From the NCBI GenBank assembly GCA_019828565.1, contig JAHDYR010000024.1, forward strand, positions 372,001 to 436,000: DNA of 64,000 bases. The letters are read 5' to 3'. This DNA is from Carpediemonas membranifera (Eukaryota > Fornicata). Below the pieces are notes generated by a model, which ran no database searches, had not been told where the DNA came from, and saw only the letters and a list, made by a program, of their open reading frames with translations. Shown in pieces: positions 1 through 10,864 of this stretch. The position numbers and the translations under genes were made by a program. Position 1 is the stretch's first letter, and every line of letters starts with the position of its first letter.

Positions 1-221
1 CTGCCCGTGCCGCTGCAGAGGCTCGTGATGTTCTGCGTATACCCGTTTACGCGAGCCTCCTGCTCTTCCACGCAGCTAACGTCAACTCAAATGAGTAATA
101 AATCGACTGCTTCTTCATTTAATCTTCATTCTCTTCCTCATCTTCCTTCTCAGACAGCAGATGGTACCACTCTTCCTCGAAATAGTTCTCTTTCTGGTAA
201 TCCTTACGCATCTTTGATCTC
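1..221. other. Window edge, no gene recognised
   Basis: The stretch is rich in CTT/TTC triplets. A short open frame crosses it on the plus strand but shows no family motif. It is probably the 3' flank of the minus-strand gene that ends at 222. Confidence 0.4.
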
Positions 222-1073
222 TTATCCACGATCTTTTTGGACCAAATCCCTTCGGTTGCTGTCGTAAAGGGCGATGATTATCTCACGTTGCTTCTTGCGC
301 GTCGGGTGCGGGGTAACACTCTTCCTCAGACGCTTAATGTAGCGGTTGAGCTTGTCCGAGGGCTTGGTGGGCAGGGTGGGTTGGGTGGCTTGGGTTCTCT
401 TTGGGGGAGGCTGGACCTGGTCCACAGAAGTGAAAGCCGTACCGTAGTCGACGGACGGGGGAGCCCTCCAGGACTTCATGGCATATCCATGGCAAGCAAC
501 GAGACTCTCACCGAGCTTCGTCCACTTGTTCGGGCCGTATGTTGCCTCCATGGTCACCAGTTTCGCATCATCCAGGTACTCCATCGTGGACTTTTGCTTG
601 GAGATGGACATCCCCATACGCTGGTAGGCTGGCACAAGAGAACTTACACACTGCAGGCGGATCCTCTGTCCGGCAGAGGCAACCGAAAGAAGAATCGTGG
701 CGAGACCATTGCCCCTGGCATAGAATGCCGTGCGAATAACCACAACATATAAGTCCTGGCGCAGCTCGGAAGGGGTTTCATCAGTAGCTTCGGTGTTGTA
801 TGACTCCTTCGTGAGCAACAAGGCCGAAATGATGGAATCAGTCTTGCAGTCACGAATCGCAACCAATCTGGGTAAATACCTGGGCAACACTGGGTGAACA
901 AACATGAAGAAGCGATGATCGATGTCATCAACTCCTCTCGTGGCAACGTCCTGCTTAAAAAACGTACGGACACTGGGGATGATGTCTGACTTATCAGAAA
1001 GTCTTACGTATTGTATATAAGCCTTATGGGCTGCAAGAGTATCCTCTGTCCAAGATTCTTTTCCCCGTTTGGT
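222..1073 (-). CDS. GNAT-like protein, 5' end unresolved
   Basis: The minus-strand frame is open from a stop at 1074-1076 down to its own stop at 222-224. The first in-frame ATG is at 905, but the 56 codons upstream (from about WTEDTLAAHKAY) read like real protein, so the true start is lost, non-ATG or in a missed exon. The middle holds a run ARGNGLATILLSVASAG followed by an I-x-L-x-C strand and a Y-x-x-x-G-M turn. That is the layout of motifs A and B of GNAT N-acyltransferases (acetyl-CoA loop, then the beta-strand with the closing Y..GF). The C-terminus is basic and proline-rich and matches nothing I know. The frame abuts the terminal repeat of the neighbouring transposon, so it may be a passenger or a gene truncated by insertion. 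The family assignment is inference from short motifs; substrate unknown. Confidence 0.35.
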   Translation of the reverse strand, partial: TKRGKESWTEDTLAAHKAYIQYVRLSDKSDIIPSVRTFFKQDVATRGVDDIDHRFFMFVHPVLPRYLPRLVAIRDCKTDSIISALLLTKESYNTEATDETPSELRQDLYVVVIRTAFYARGNGLATILLSVASAGQRIRLQCVSSLVPAYQRMGMSISKQKSTMEYLDDAKLVTMEATYGPNKWTKLGESLVACHGYAMKSWRAPPSVDYGTAFTSVDQVQPPPKRTQATQPTLPTKPSDKLNRYIKRLRKSVTPHPTRKKQREIIIALYDSNRRDLVQKDRG

Positions 1074-1076
1074 TCA

Positions 1077-3820
1077 TTTTCACAAACTTTTGTGAAACCT
1101 GCGAAATGTGAAATGTGCCATTCATGAAAAAAAAAGTGGCACATATGAAAAATGAATGAATTTATCACGGAACCATCTTACATCACTTTATATCACGCGG
1201 ATGCCTCAATTCTGTCTGCTACACTCTCCACACAGGCAGCAAACTAACTCTATGCCATGGTCCGCCAGACTGCATGACATCGTGCCCTCCCTCACCCCAC
1301 GTCAGCGTCGTATGCTCTTCTACAAACTCCCACACTTCATCAACAGTCTCCTGAAAGGTCTGGATCATCTCACGAGTTGGCTCGAAGGTCACGGTGGTCA
1401 GTGTGCGGACACCAAACCAATGCTTCGCATCCTTACAGCAGTCGTGAACTCGCACACACTTGAGTCGCTGGAGCTGGGGGACAGAGTAGTCCTGCCGACC
1501 AAAAAGAACGCATGCCCGTCAGGAAGGAACACGCGAGAGTTGTCTGCTCGATCAAGCAAATGCCCTCAAGGACTGCCTTCCTGTGCAACTTGGCTGCTAC
1601 CTCCTGGTTCTTGATGAACTCTCGCTCAAAGTACTCCTCTAGGATATAGAACAGCGGCACCTTGAGATGCTTGTGGCACAGGGGCTGCGTCGTGAGTCTG
1701 CTGATGCTGTAGAGGTTCTCAGCGCACGGTTTCTCCTTCGTCTTCGCTTCGCTGCTTGATAGCAGGGATATGGAAGTCTTATCCTTGTTAGGAATGAACG
1801 CAATCGTGACGTGAATGAGGTGGGCCACTGCGGCAGCCATGAAGTGAAACGCGACAGCCGCGTCAGTCACAGGTTCGGACGAGTAGTACATGGCCTGGAG
1901 GTAGCCAATGAGCCGAATGATATCTTGAATGCACTCAGGGAGAGCAACGTAGTCCTCTTGGTCGTGGCAGCCATCCTTACACGTGCGGACGACTGCTCGT
2001 TACAACCTACGGTCCTATCGATGCTTCGCATGGACGACATACGGCCAAGCTTGAGGTTGAGGAGCTTATTCTGGATGATCTCCTCGCGGGACCCGCGGGT
2101 GGTGGGATGCTTCTTGAAAGAACCACAGATATGGGCAACCTGCTCGAGTAAACGGTGCGAGTCGTGCATGAATGGAGGGCATATGACGATCTTCTCAAGA
2201 GGGATGACACTACAATTCTCGAACACCATGCGTTCATTGGTGAAATCGCCATAGATTGCAAGTACATCTTGAACTCGGTTCGGGTCGTCGACTTCAGCCT
2301 GGTATGCTGTCTTATCGTCCAGGTTGTCCTTGATGGTGAGACGATGGCGGCCTGCTATCGGGTGGAGCGCCTTACTTTTGTGGTAAATCGTGTTGCAAGG
2401 GTGTGGATAGTTGGGCCGGCCCGACTTTCTGGACAGCATGTGGCGGAGGGCGGCATGATCGCCCATGACGATGACATGGTCGAAGATTGTGACCTCACCA
2501 GTGTCTCTGATGGGTATCTGACTCGTGTATAGGCGCTCAATCTCCTTCTCGACGCGAGAAAGAGACTCTTCCATCAACAAATCACCCTCGCTACCCATAT
2601 ACTCGACTATACGGAAAGGTGGAGTAATCTTGTTGGGGAATGTGAAGCCTGTGGGGTCGTAGATGCGGAGCTTGAAGGCAGCAGAACCCCCTTTCCACCC
2701 GTCAAGCCATAGTAGGATCTTCATGGGGCTAAACGTGACTCCAACCCTGTTGCCAAGGGCGTTCTTGCATCGAACGTAGTTGGGCTGGTCCGACTCGAGC
2801 CATTCCGGGTGGCGAACAGCTTGCTTGAGGTAACGAACGGCATCAAACCAGACTCGATCAACCTTGTCCCATGTGGAGCTGTTGAGCCGCTTGCCGAGGG
2901 TGACTCCCTGGGTCTGCTTGAGCTCAGGGCGATGACTTGTGGCCTCATCGCTCGTCTCGTAGTGAAGATCAAGCATTGGCTTCTCCCACTTGAAGTCAAT
3001 GACGTTCTCCGCGTCCGTCAGGGGCTGGATATCGACACCCTCGTCCACCGTTAGGCGATTGGTGCACTCGAGTCTCGACTTTGTGCCATTTCTGCCCCAC
3101 CGCCAGGTCGTGTTGACTGTGACAGACTCCACAGGGACGAGATGACCCAAGAAAGCAACCTCTGGTCTAGTCAGCGCTGCAACCAGGCCGTTGATCTTGG
3201 TGATATTGACCTGCAACTGCTTCACGAAGATATCAGCAGCCTTGCTGGAGATGATTGGCATATGAAGTCGCGCAGAAAGACTACGGATGAGCTTAAAGAG
3301 CTCATGGGTTGCGTTACAACCCGACTTGATGTACATCAGGATAGAAACAAGCTCCAAAAATCTGCTTGTAGTTGTCAGTTTCCTCAGTTGAGACCTCGTG
3401 CTGTCTCCGCAAGCGTTCGTGGGTGACAGCAATACGCGCGTGGTCACGTACGAAGACATCGAAGGTCGGGGCGACTCCTCTATGGGAACGTACTGCACGC
3501 AAGAAGGGTCGAGAGTCGTGCGGGTCGGCGAAAAATCTCGGATCGACCTCCATGTCCGCAAATAGGCCCTGGTTAGCCATTTCCAAGATGAGTTCACGGA
3601 ATTCTCGGCGCTGGCGGCCTCGATCCTGTGTATTTCCGCCAATACCAACAAGGGAGAGGTATGTATGAGCGAGAATGTAGTTCATACGCTCTGCAGTCCT
3701 TGGAGGGCCAGTATTGTCGTAGACAGTGCCAATGAAGGTCTGTATGACAATGTGCATGCTCAGGAATTTTTGCTGAAGTCACTTTCACATTTCACAAGTT
3801 TCACAAGAGTTTGTGAAAGA
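1077..3820 (-). mobile_element. Decayed DNA transposon with ~40-bp terminal inverted repeats
   Basis: The sequence at 1078-1117 recurs in inverted orientation at 3781-3819. Both begin TTTCACAAACT and continue with GTGAAAC and GAAATGTGAAA, with only a few mismatches and one indel. Each arm also contains an internal short palindrome (TTTCACAAA/TTTGTGAAA). The arms enclose a single multi-frame broken gene on the minus strand whose start codon lies 24 bp inside the right arm. No convincing target-site duplication is visible at the outer edges. Terminal repeats around one gene indicate a cut-and-paste element; its superfamily cannot be named from the sequence. Confidence 0.65.
1219..3757 (-). pseudogene. 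Broken transposase-like gene, paralogue of 16758-19322
   Basis: Four consecutive minus-strand open segments in shifting frames (3757-3314, 3651-1867, 1891-1433, 1455-1219) line up in order with the intact 854-residue protein at 16758-19322. Shared blocks include L-L-W-[LF]-D-G-[WY], K-I-T-P-P, G-D-H-[AK]-A-L, P-P-[FV]-M-H-x-S-H, a T-[VT]-G-C-N-E-Q-S block and E-E-Y-F-E-R-[ED]-F. Frames break near 3320, 1880 and 1445, so at least three indels have accumulated and the gene cannot give full-length product. Its position inside terminal inverted repeats suggests the encoded family is a transposase. The spacing of conserved acidic residues (D in the W-F-D-G block, D in G-D-H-K, E in G-C-N-E-Q) would fit a DDE-type core, but that is inference. 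Confidence 0.6.
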
Positions 3821-4273
3821 TTTTTGGTTTGGGGCTTCCGCTGCTCTGTTTCCTCCAAAAAGTTGTGAGCAGCAACTACACTGAGTTTTATACGTATTCT
3901 ATGCTTCTCATACCCATTGATGCGTTATTGCGCAATTCTGCTTTGCCCTCAAAGGAAAAGTGAATTTGAATTTCCCCCTGAATCTTGCAAGATACTGCGG
4001 AAGTAACGGTAAGAAAAAATGAAACTCGCCAACGAAAGCAGCTGGAAGAAAATGGTAAAAAGTATTGGAACTAGGACAATATGGTGTACACTCTGAGCAA
4101 CTTCATTTCTTTCTGGCGTTCACCTGTGTCACGAGCTCTTTGGGCACTGTTTCGGGCGTTAGGACAAACCAAGGGTTCCATGATCCTTTGTTGATCTAGT
4201 TACACCTCTGTTGTTAGCACAATCTTCCAAGACCATCTCATCGTTGATAAAATTTTGCAGATTTTTCGAATGC
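3820..4273. other. Intergenic, AT-rich, no gene seen
   Basis: The stretch between the transposon and the 4.3-kb inverted repeat has low GC and no convincing open frame. Nothing recognised. Confidence 0.5.
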
Positions 4274-4380
4274 GAGAAAATGAAGACTTCCCCACAGAAC
4301 CTGAGTATGTACGGATAGTACTTGACCCCCATGGATTATCCCCCCATGTTTGGTTTTTGTGGGGAAGTCTTCATTTTCTC
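4274..4380. repeat. 107-bp inverted-repeat element (23-bp perfect arms)
   Basis: The arms at 4274-4296 and 4358-4380 are perfect inverted copies of a 23-bp sequence beginning GAGAAAATGAAGACTTCC. They are separated by 61 bp that contains the only C-rich runs nearby. Size and structure resemble a MITE-like remnant or a recombinase attachment site. It lies 75 bp beyond the 3' end of the recombinase-like gene at 4456-5274. No target duplication is visible. Confidence 0.6.
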
Positions 4381-4455
4381 AATCTCTTGATTCAATCATT
4401 AATTCATACGGAAGTAGAAGATACTGGAGGCTGAAAACTTCAGAGGGCATTGCTA

Positions 4456-5274
4456 TTAGCTATAAAACACCGCTGTTAAGATCCCATGTTCGAACGAGCA
4501 CTTCACATTTACAACATAAAATGCGTTATCCTCTTTTATCAACACTGACACCATGTGATACTTCAAGACGCCAGACATGTCTTTTATGCTTCTATAACTA
4601 CCTTCTAGATGTTCTGGAGGTGCCTGAGATCGCCTGGATCGCGAGGTTTGACCAGCGTTGACACATGAGTATCTCCAGAGTATCTCCCGGGAGACTCTAG
4701 CCATTCTTACAGTATGAAGCTGGTTGACACTGAGCCCGACCTGCTTGACAGCCTCCGAGAAGGTGCTCGGCGCTACATGAGACAGTGCGGATGAGGCCTT
4801 GGAGAATACTATCCAGGCAGCGAGCTCTTCGGGAAGCTGAAGAGCTCGCTCACTGATGTCAATATCGCGGGCGGAAATAGCTGTCATGCCCGTGTGGCTG
4901 ATGATAAGAGCCAGCGCATTGTAGGGGAAGACTAGTCGGACAATAGCTTCCGATGCGACAGGCTCAAACTGCCCAAGCGGCTTGACATTGTCTCTGCCGG
5001 AGTTTCGGAATGAGTTGACGGCACTGAGAGTGACAGCAGCGGTTGCCTTGTTCAATGATGCAGCAAAACCGGGCACAAGCGATCTAACCTCCTCGGATCG
5101 GATCACGGAGAGCGCTTCGTCCTCGGTACTCCCTCGCTCACGTTGTACGAATTGAACGAACCGCGAAAGGTTGTTTGCGGCCGCTTTCCGGGAAGATTTC
5201 TTCTTAATCTTGTTCAACCAAGCTTCTTTCATAGCTTCCATGGTTGTTTCCATCTCCTGCGGGCTTCCTTCCAT
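4456..5274 (-). CDS. Tyrosine-recombinase-like protein, probably inactive
   Basis: A 272-residue frame. Residues about 25-95 look like the alpha-helical core-binding (SAM-like) domain of tyrosine recombinases. Residues 120-140 match the catalytic box I pattern (LALIISHTGM then AISARDIDI), but the box I arginine that normally follows T-G-[ML] is a threonine (T131). A box II-like H-x-x-R is at 187-190, and a tyrosine at 227 is a possible nucleophile, although the usual G-H before it is absent. The loss of the first arginine predicts an inactive enzyme. Such genes occur in Crypton and DIRS-type elements; the flanking inverted repeats (4274-4380, 5276-5605) fit a mobile origin. The start is the ATG at 5272-5274, one base from the inner repeat arm. 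Confidence 0.4.
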   Translation of the reverse strand: MEGSPQEMETTMEAMKEAWLNKIKKKSSRKAAANNLSRFVQFVQRERGSTEDEALSVIRSEEVRSLVPGFAASLNKATAAVTLSAVNSFRNSGRDNVKPLGQFEPVASEAIVRLVFPYNALALIISHTGMTAISARDIDISERALQLPEELAAWIVFSKASSALSHVAPSTFSEAVKQVGLSVNQLHTVRMARVSREILWRYSCVNAGQTSRSRRSQAPPEHLEGSYRSIKDMSGVLKYHMVSVLIKEDNAFYVVNVKCSFEHGILTAVFYS

Positions 5275-5275
5275 C

Positions 5276-5605
5276 GATATACGGATTTCAGACTTTCGTC
5301 ATGCACAAAAATTCGAATCTCTCCAAATGCCCAAAACAGTGGTCAAACCGTGTTCAGGGGTACAAAAGAGTGCCATAGGCACGTTCTTGCATTTCAAAAT
5401 ATTCTAGAGGTCGTTCATAAATTCTCAGATGGCCAACAGTACGAAAGTCTGAAATCCATTTATCATGAGACCCGACAAATTTGAAATCCATTTATCGGGT
5501 GGATACATCACTGTAGAGGGTATTCATGGATATAGGTGCCTTTTCGGTGCCGAGGGGAGTCAACATTTGAGGTCGTGCAGGCAGAAAGTCTGAAATCCGT
5601 ATATC
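5276..5605. repeat. 22-bp perfect inverted repeats with an internal partial copy
   Basis: A 22-bp sequence (GATATACGGATTTCAGACTT then TC) at 5276-5297 recurs as its exact reverse complement at 5584-5605. A third, imperfect copy lies at 5443-5464 in the same orientation as the right arm. The left arm ends one base from the start codon of the recombinase-like gene, so it may be that gene's promoter or a binding site for its product. Confidence 0.6.
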
Positions 5606-6389
5606 TCATCACTGCTTATAGATCCTGGCAGACAACGGCCTCTTGGCAACGCCTGAGGTGAAAGGATTCGCTTGCCTCTGTGTTGTCGCATCAGCTTCGC
5701 TGAAAACGGGGGAACTGACCCGCGCATTCGCGCACTTTATGCTCGCAACGAGATTGAAATGGCGAACTTAAGAATAGAAAGAATACTGGCGGCTTTAACG
5801 TAGTAGGCATGTGCACAACATTAAGAATCATCAGTAAGCGGGCGCAGAGCATCATTAAAGCAACAATAATCCCTAAACAACATCAAGTACCATAAGTCCA
5901 CCACGTCCATACGATATGAACTATAAATGGAGCATAGATCAGTACAGATGATTTGAAAGTACCAGGCATGGCCAGAATACCGCAATTATCGTCCGTTGAT
6001 CCACGTGACCTCCATCTTGGTCGGTATCCAGAGAACCTCCGTCAGACGCTTGCAACGGAACATTTAGGGGGAGCATCCTGAATGGGGCCAGATTTGAGGG
6101 ACCCTTGGTCTGACATGCCATGACCGAGTACTCTAGGGGCCTCCACAGTGCGTCCCGAGGTACGTTATAGCACCACAGACCTTCCCCCAAAAGCTGACTC
6201 CTGGACCCCTTGGCCGGAGCTCGCCGAAACGTGAAAATCGGCGATGATTTCTCCGTATAACTTCATAGGGGGTTATATGGGGCTCGTTTTAGCCGCAGAT
6301 AACGTCTCTTGGCCATATTAAATTTGCGAAAGGCCCCGGCTCGCTGGCCGGACGATTTAATCAGCATCGGCGAGAATGGACGTGTGGGT
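5606..6389. other. Intergenic, no gene recognised
   Basis: Mixed composition. Short minus-strand frames of 83 and 110 codons lie at 5939-6190 and 6263-6595. The second runs through the 112-bp repeat, and neither has a family motif, so neither is supported as a gene. Confidence 0.45.
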
Positions 6390-6501
6390 AGTGTGGTGTG
6401 ACTCAGGTCACAACAGGTATTATCCTGCACATTTGGTGCAGGATATGGCAGTATTCTCTCTAAAGTCTTTATTGGTTCCCTTGTGTCCAGGACTGACCAC
6501 A
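6390..6501. repeat. 112-bp repeat, copy 1 (rDNA-flanking, structured)
   Basis: The sequence is identical to 11190-11301, exactly 4,800 bp away, in the same orientation. It carries two internal hairpins: TGTGAC-tcag-GTCACA and a ten-base-pair stem TATCCTGCAC-atttg-GTGCAGGATA. Its ends pair as TGTGGT...ACCACA, so the whole unit could fold as one closed RNA or act as a short terminal-inverted-repeat element. It does not match 5S rRNA or a spliceosomal snRNA that I can recognise. Confidence 0.75.
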
Positions 6502-7927
6502 ATGATATCATTTCTTCCGGAGGAGATGAGCTCAACGGTCCTGGCGCAGGAGAATCAATATAAGCAACATCAATTGACATTTTCACCAGAACCAATTTCT
6601 TCCGTTAGCGCAATGCAAATGTCTCCGCGGTGTCGACAGTTCAACTGAAATTCGCAAGCAACAACAAGTCTAGAGCGTTTAGTTCAACAAGACCATCAAC
6701 TTCCACCAATGCACTATAGCATACAAGCAAACAACAGGCCAATACCAGTAACCAAGCTTCAATAAGCTCCAACAAACGATACAGCACCGCAATACCAGCT
6801 CTGGAGCGCCAATCAAGCTCCTTCAGGACAATCGACCGAGACCAGCAACGAGACCAGTGGCCAGGCCAAGCACAAGCCGATACAGTGCAGATAGCACCAG
6901 GAATAAGCACCACCAAAGCCGCCAAAAGGCAAAACAAACCGAAACCACGCCGAGGAGCCAGCCACTTCCACGTCCAGCCAAATCGAACACCCCGAGACAG
7001 TGCGAGAAGAAGCCAAGAAGGGGCAGTGACCCCAGTAGACTCACTGACAGACCCACGCACGACTTTGACCAACGTAGACCTCCAGAATCATCGTCCCCAA
7101 CCATCATCCAGAGCTACCTAGAGAGTAGCAGCTTGGCCACATGCGCCCAGAGCAAGTCATACATCATTCGGGTCATCCAGCAGACCATGAGCAAGCGTGG
7201 CACAGGGCCAATGGCCCAAGCCAGACAGGCAACTACCATCATCGACGATGAAAAACCGAAAGAGGTAACGACCCATCTGGGGACACCAAGCTCGGTTCCT
7301 ACAGTCGTGGGAGCGATCCACACTATTTATATGTCTACATGAGGCCATGTATACCTTCCTAACAAATGCTCAGCAGAGCATGTGGAGCACGTAACTGCTA
7401 GCAGTGGGTCCTAGACGGCCAGTTATATCCTTCTATCCACACAGTGCTGAAACAGCACCCGTATTGAGCAGCTTCAAGGTTTGCTCTCCAGTTATCCCCG
7501 AACATGTGCGAACTCGCCAGCTTGCAGGTCCCTTCCACGTACAGCAACACGGCATGAACCAATAGAGCTAGCACGCCACCGTCTCCGCAATTCCCTGTCA
7601 GGGGCAACCAGCGTCATAGAGCAACGATAAGCTCGACCGCTGCTCATCCACATCCTCAGTACGCGACAGCCTGGGCAGACACCCCATCTGCTGTCAACTG
7701 TATCGCGCTTGCCATCGTTCACCCCATGGCGCGAGCATCTCCATTTGAGCAACAATGGCTCGCACTTTTGTCAAGGCTAGCTGTGCTACCCGCCAAACTC
7801 AGGTAAGGTAATTACTTAGCTTCCACTTATCATGACCGGCATCCTTGCTTGAAGTCAATTTAGTAGACACGAGACCAACAGTCATCAGACAACAACGCGG
7901 CGACAACACAAAGTGCTTCAGAGCCGC
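6502..7927. other. rDNA 3' spacer, no gene recognised
   Basis: The stretch from 6640 to about 7330 is unusually rich in A and C on the plus strand (G and T on the rRNA strand) with many CAA/ACC-type words. That makes long but featureless frames, for example 6857-7342 (+). From 7350 to 7927 it is mixed. It lies downstream of the LSU rRNA 3' end and contains no recognisable SSU rRNA, 5S rRNA or tRNA. Confidence 0.45.
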
Positions 7928-7937
7928 GGAGGGGCAG
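7928..7937 (-). promoter_or_regulatory. Shared rDNA decamer CTGCCCCTCC, site 1
   Basis: The decamer (minus strand) lies at the predicted LSU 3' end. The same ten bases occur at 10939-10948 and 11182-11191. This may be an rRNA processing or termination signal; inference. Confidence 0.35.
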
Positions 7938-10830
7938 CGTTACCGCGCATAGCAGCTCTTCAACGAGTTTAGATAGTAGTTTCACGGGTCCCTTCCTCTG
8001 TGAGACTTGTACCGAAACCACGACCAGTCTAGTATGGTCGTATTATCACCTCATCCCGTGACGAGCAACTCACGGGTATCGCGAGCATGTTGCAGCTCGA
8101 ACACATGTCGGCCCGTCCTCCAGCGATGCGCCCATCCTCTCAGTACAACACCTTCAGGCCAATAGAGGCGAGCAGCCTCTGGCACCCTAACACTTAGTCA
8201 TCAATGGTACCTTCGGGCAGACCCGGAGATCATCCGTCATGTCATGCTGCAGAATACTCATATCGTATCTAACTCATGTCGTCACGTCGCCACATGATAT
8301 CTCTACTAGGAGACAGAGCTATGGAGGAGGCTGATAACCTTCTTGACGAGCGGTAGACCCAGCAGTCACCCTCGAAGACGTCCGCAGTATCAACACTAAG
8401 CCAGATAAGCCCTCTCGTACTAACATACGAGGCCAATACCAGGACTAAAAGTCCACCCACGGTGCGTGTTCGCACCGGTTACCCATAAGTCTCCGCCACA
8501 GGAGGGCGGATACACCTTCGACGCCTGCTGACTAGCAGTGGAACTAAGAGCTTGGCAGCGCCTTGCCTCACGAACTTAACCTTCCTTTCACATCTGTGGG
8601 ATCTTCAGGCACCACCCAGTCGGGGTGACAGTGCCCTACAGCCTCTTCAATCAACCTTGCATGTTACTCGGTGTCACAGGACACTCGAGAGAGGTCGTAA
8701 TGACTCTCATTCGCGCCAGCGAGAGACGAACCAAGCGCGTTTAGCACAATACTTGCGACCCGTCAGGTCAGCCAGCAACTAGAGACTCAGCCAGATGGAG
8801 GGTAGTGTCGATGCATCTCAACCCGTGGTTCACCCACTTCCTAGAGTCTCCACTTATCGTGGATTGTATCGTCGTTTACACTAAGCAAACGTTGCAGAGT
8901 TTCCGTATGCCCCTGAGACAGGTCTGTCTCCCGAGCACTCTGCTACCCATGTCCCGGACACTAGACAGCCAGCCTAGGTCGACAGTCATCAGCGGATGAC
9001 CTAATCAACCGCGTATACTTATGCTACGTAGGAGCCGTGCCCGCGAGCAAGGGTTAGCCCAAGCAGTACACACCCGATGTTTAACCATCCGCCTCGGCCG
9101 AGCGAGTGAGTCCACCCGCAAGTACGAGAGACATCCCCAGCCGCCTGAGCAATGTCCAGCTACCGTCAATTGACAGCATCATGTAGTGATGCGACACACG
9201 ATCGAGTGGCCAATGAGTCGTCGCTCATCTCGAAGCGGACAGTTCTAGTGCCGAATAGCCGTCACAGCAGTCAAGCCTTCGCAATGTCAGCCAGGCTTGT
9301 GACATAAGCTGTGCAGACAGTCATCTACTAGTGCAAGAAGCACTTCATAGTATCCTGAGTCAAGCGTACTCAGCCTAACACCCAACCTGTACCGGAAGGT
9401 AGGTTACCCATGTTCAGTCAGCACCGGTGCGCTTTAACGTTACATGTACATTTATAACTCGTCGAAACTACGTTCGTAGTTCATCCAATCGGTCTCACCA
9501 GGAGGTTAATCCTCGGTGGAGACGGCCAGTGAGCTGTGTCGAACAACGGAGCATCTTGCATGCTCTGAGTAGGCGCAGAGGCCAGGTAGGTTTTGTATAG
9601 CACATGAGTGTCTACAAGCCTTTGAGCTGTCGTTCGACATCTCTATTTTGCACCGCCTTGGCAGTTAGCCAGTATAGGGGTGTCGCTTACTTACATAGGG
9701 ATCCCAACAACTTGATATATATCGCGATCCAGACCAGTAGGTCTGTGGACGGGTGGTAGTGGTCAGCTGAGCGTTGATCCACGGTGCGGTGAGTCTGAGG
9801 GAGTGCACGCCCGACGACAACACGGCTGTGTGTGACACCTTGGGACCGCCATCTAAGGTTCGGGTAATGGATGCTTTGCCGACGGGCTCTGCACACCTGA
9901 GCGTCCGGAAAGGCCATGTGGCAAGTACGGTTGTTACGGAGCATGTTCTGAGTCAGCTAGCGAGCATGTATGCTCCTAGCACACGAGTGTCGTTCAACAC
10001 TCTTCTATTAAGCTATCAGGTCTGAGCCAGGCCGATTAACGGCGCTCGCTGACAGCGATTAGTCATGATTACACACCAGCGAGTTAGAGCTGAGCCCAGT
10101 CGGGTGCTCATCGCTGTGCTGTTGTCTTGAATGGTTGTGAGCCTAGGCCATCGTTCGATAGGTAAGCCCGACTCATTCATAAGCCGGAATACACGGCAGG
10201 CAGTCTATGATAGACTATGATGGAACATGAGCCGCAACGAGTCAGTGGGCCAGGGTTGAAACCCGCAGTCCGACACGTCATCCCGGAGATCGGTTGTGTT
10301 CGGAGCAGTACCGTCGTTTGAATGGTATATGTCCAAATGGTGGACGGGTTAGACCGGCCCCAAGACCACAGTTGGAGGCGATGGGGTGGCCAAGCTTACG
10401 GTTAGAGGCTTGACCGATGAGACCCTGCATCGAGGACCGAGTTGTCCTATAGATGAGTGTCAGTAATAGAGTAGCCTGCTACCTTAAGCTTTTGCTTAAG
10501 TGTGGTTGGATACGTCCCAAGAGACAGTCCCTTTTCAAAGACGTACAGCGTCATGCCATACGTGGCTATTATAGAGCCGTCAGAACAAACGCGCCTGACC
10601 AGTCTTTCGACAGGTTTGGTCGCTTCGTCTGGACCTTGAGCCCGACACGAAATGTTGCGCATGCACAGCGCAGTCATCTGTCGCCACAAATCGAACTAGT
10701 GTGGCTTTCTCCGGCTTCACCTTTACGTGAGCGCCGGGTGGTTCTCTTCCCAAACCCCTTTGAGCGCTTCCAGACAGCTCAGATTTTTACTCAGCAATGA
10801 CCTTTTTTTCTTCCGGTTTCGGGGGTTTTT
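7930..10830 (-). rRNA. Large-subunit (28S-type) rRNA, divergent
   Basis: A series of LSU landmarks occurs in the right order and spacing on the minus strand. Near the 5' end is a GTAAAGGTGAA block (10715-10726, equivalent to GTAACGGCGAGTGAA). The GTPase-centre GTAACAAC...TGCC is at 9920-9937. A GGTCATC...TGATGAC helix (8985-9001) corresponds to the domain IV CGTCATC...GTGAC helix. A CTGAG..CTCTAGT..CTGGC block (8771-8790) corresponds to GAGCTTGACTCTAGTCTGGC. A peptidyl-transferase-proximal G-C-C-A-A-G-C segment is near 8550. The sarcin-ricin loop AGTACGAGAGG is at 8411-8421, followed by a GGTTTCGGTAC helix close to the 3' end. Ends are estimates, 3' at 7930-7950 and 5' at about 10800-10830, giving roughly 2.9 kb. 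The sequence is strongly diverged from human or E. coli LSU. No SSU gene precedes it. Confidence 0.75.
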
Positions 10831-10864
10831 TAGTCTTCACCAGGTGGTTTCTCTTTCTGATTCG

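Noticed and set aside
1077-3820. Target-site duplication of the inverted-repeat element
   Set aside because: The bases outside the arms share only GGTT-like words, with no equal-length direct copy.
6857-7342. 161-codon plus-strand frame as a gene
   Set aside because: It arises from the A/C-rich spacer. The composition is low-complexity, overlapping frames are open on both strands, and there is no domain.
5300-7927. Small-subunit rRNA next to the LSU
   Set aside because: I looked on both strands for the GTGCCAGC, AATTGACGG and GTACACACCGCCCGTC blocks and the conserved 3' end. Only scattered short resemblances exist and none in order.
9119-9140. AGTACGAGAGA on the plus strand as a second sarcin-ricin loop
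   Set aside because: The remaining LSU landmarks all run on the minus strand in the right order, and this site has no matching neighbours.
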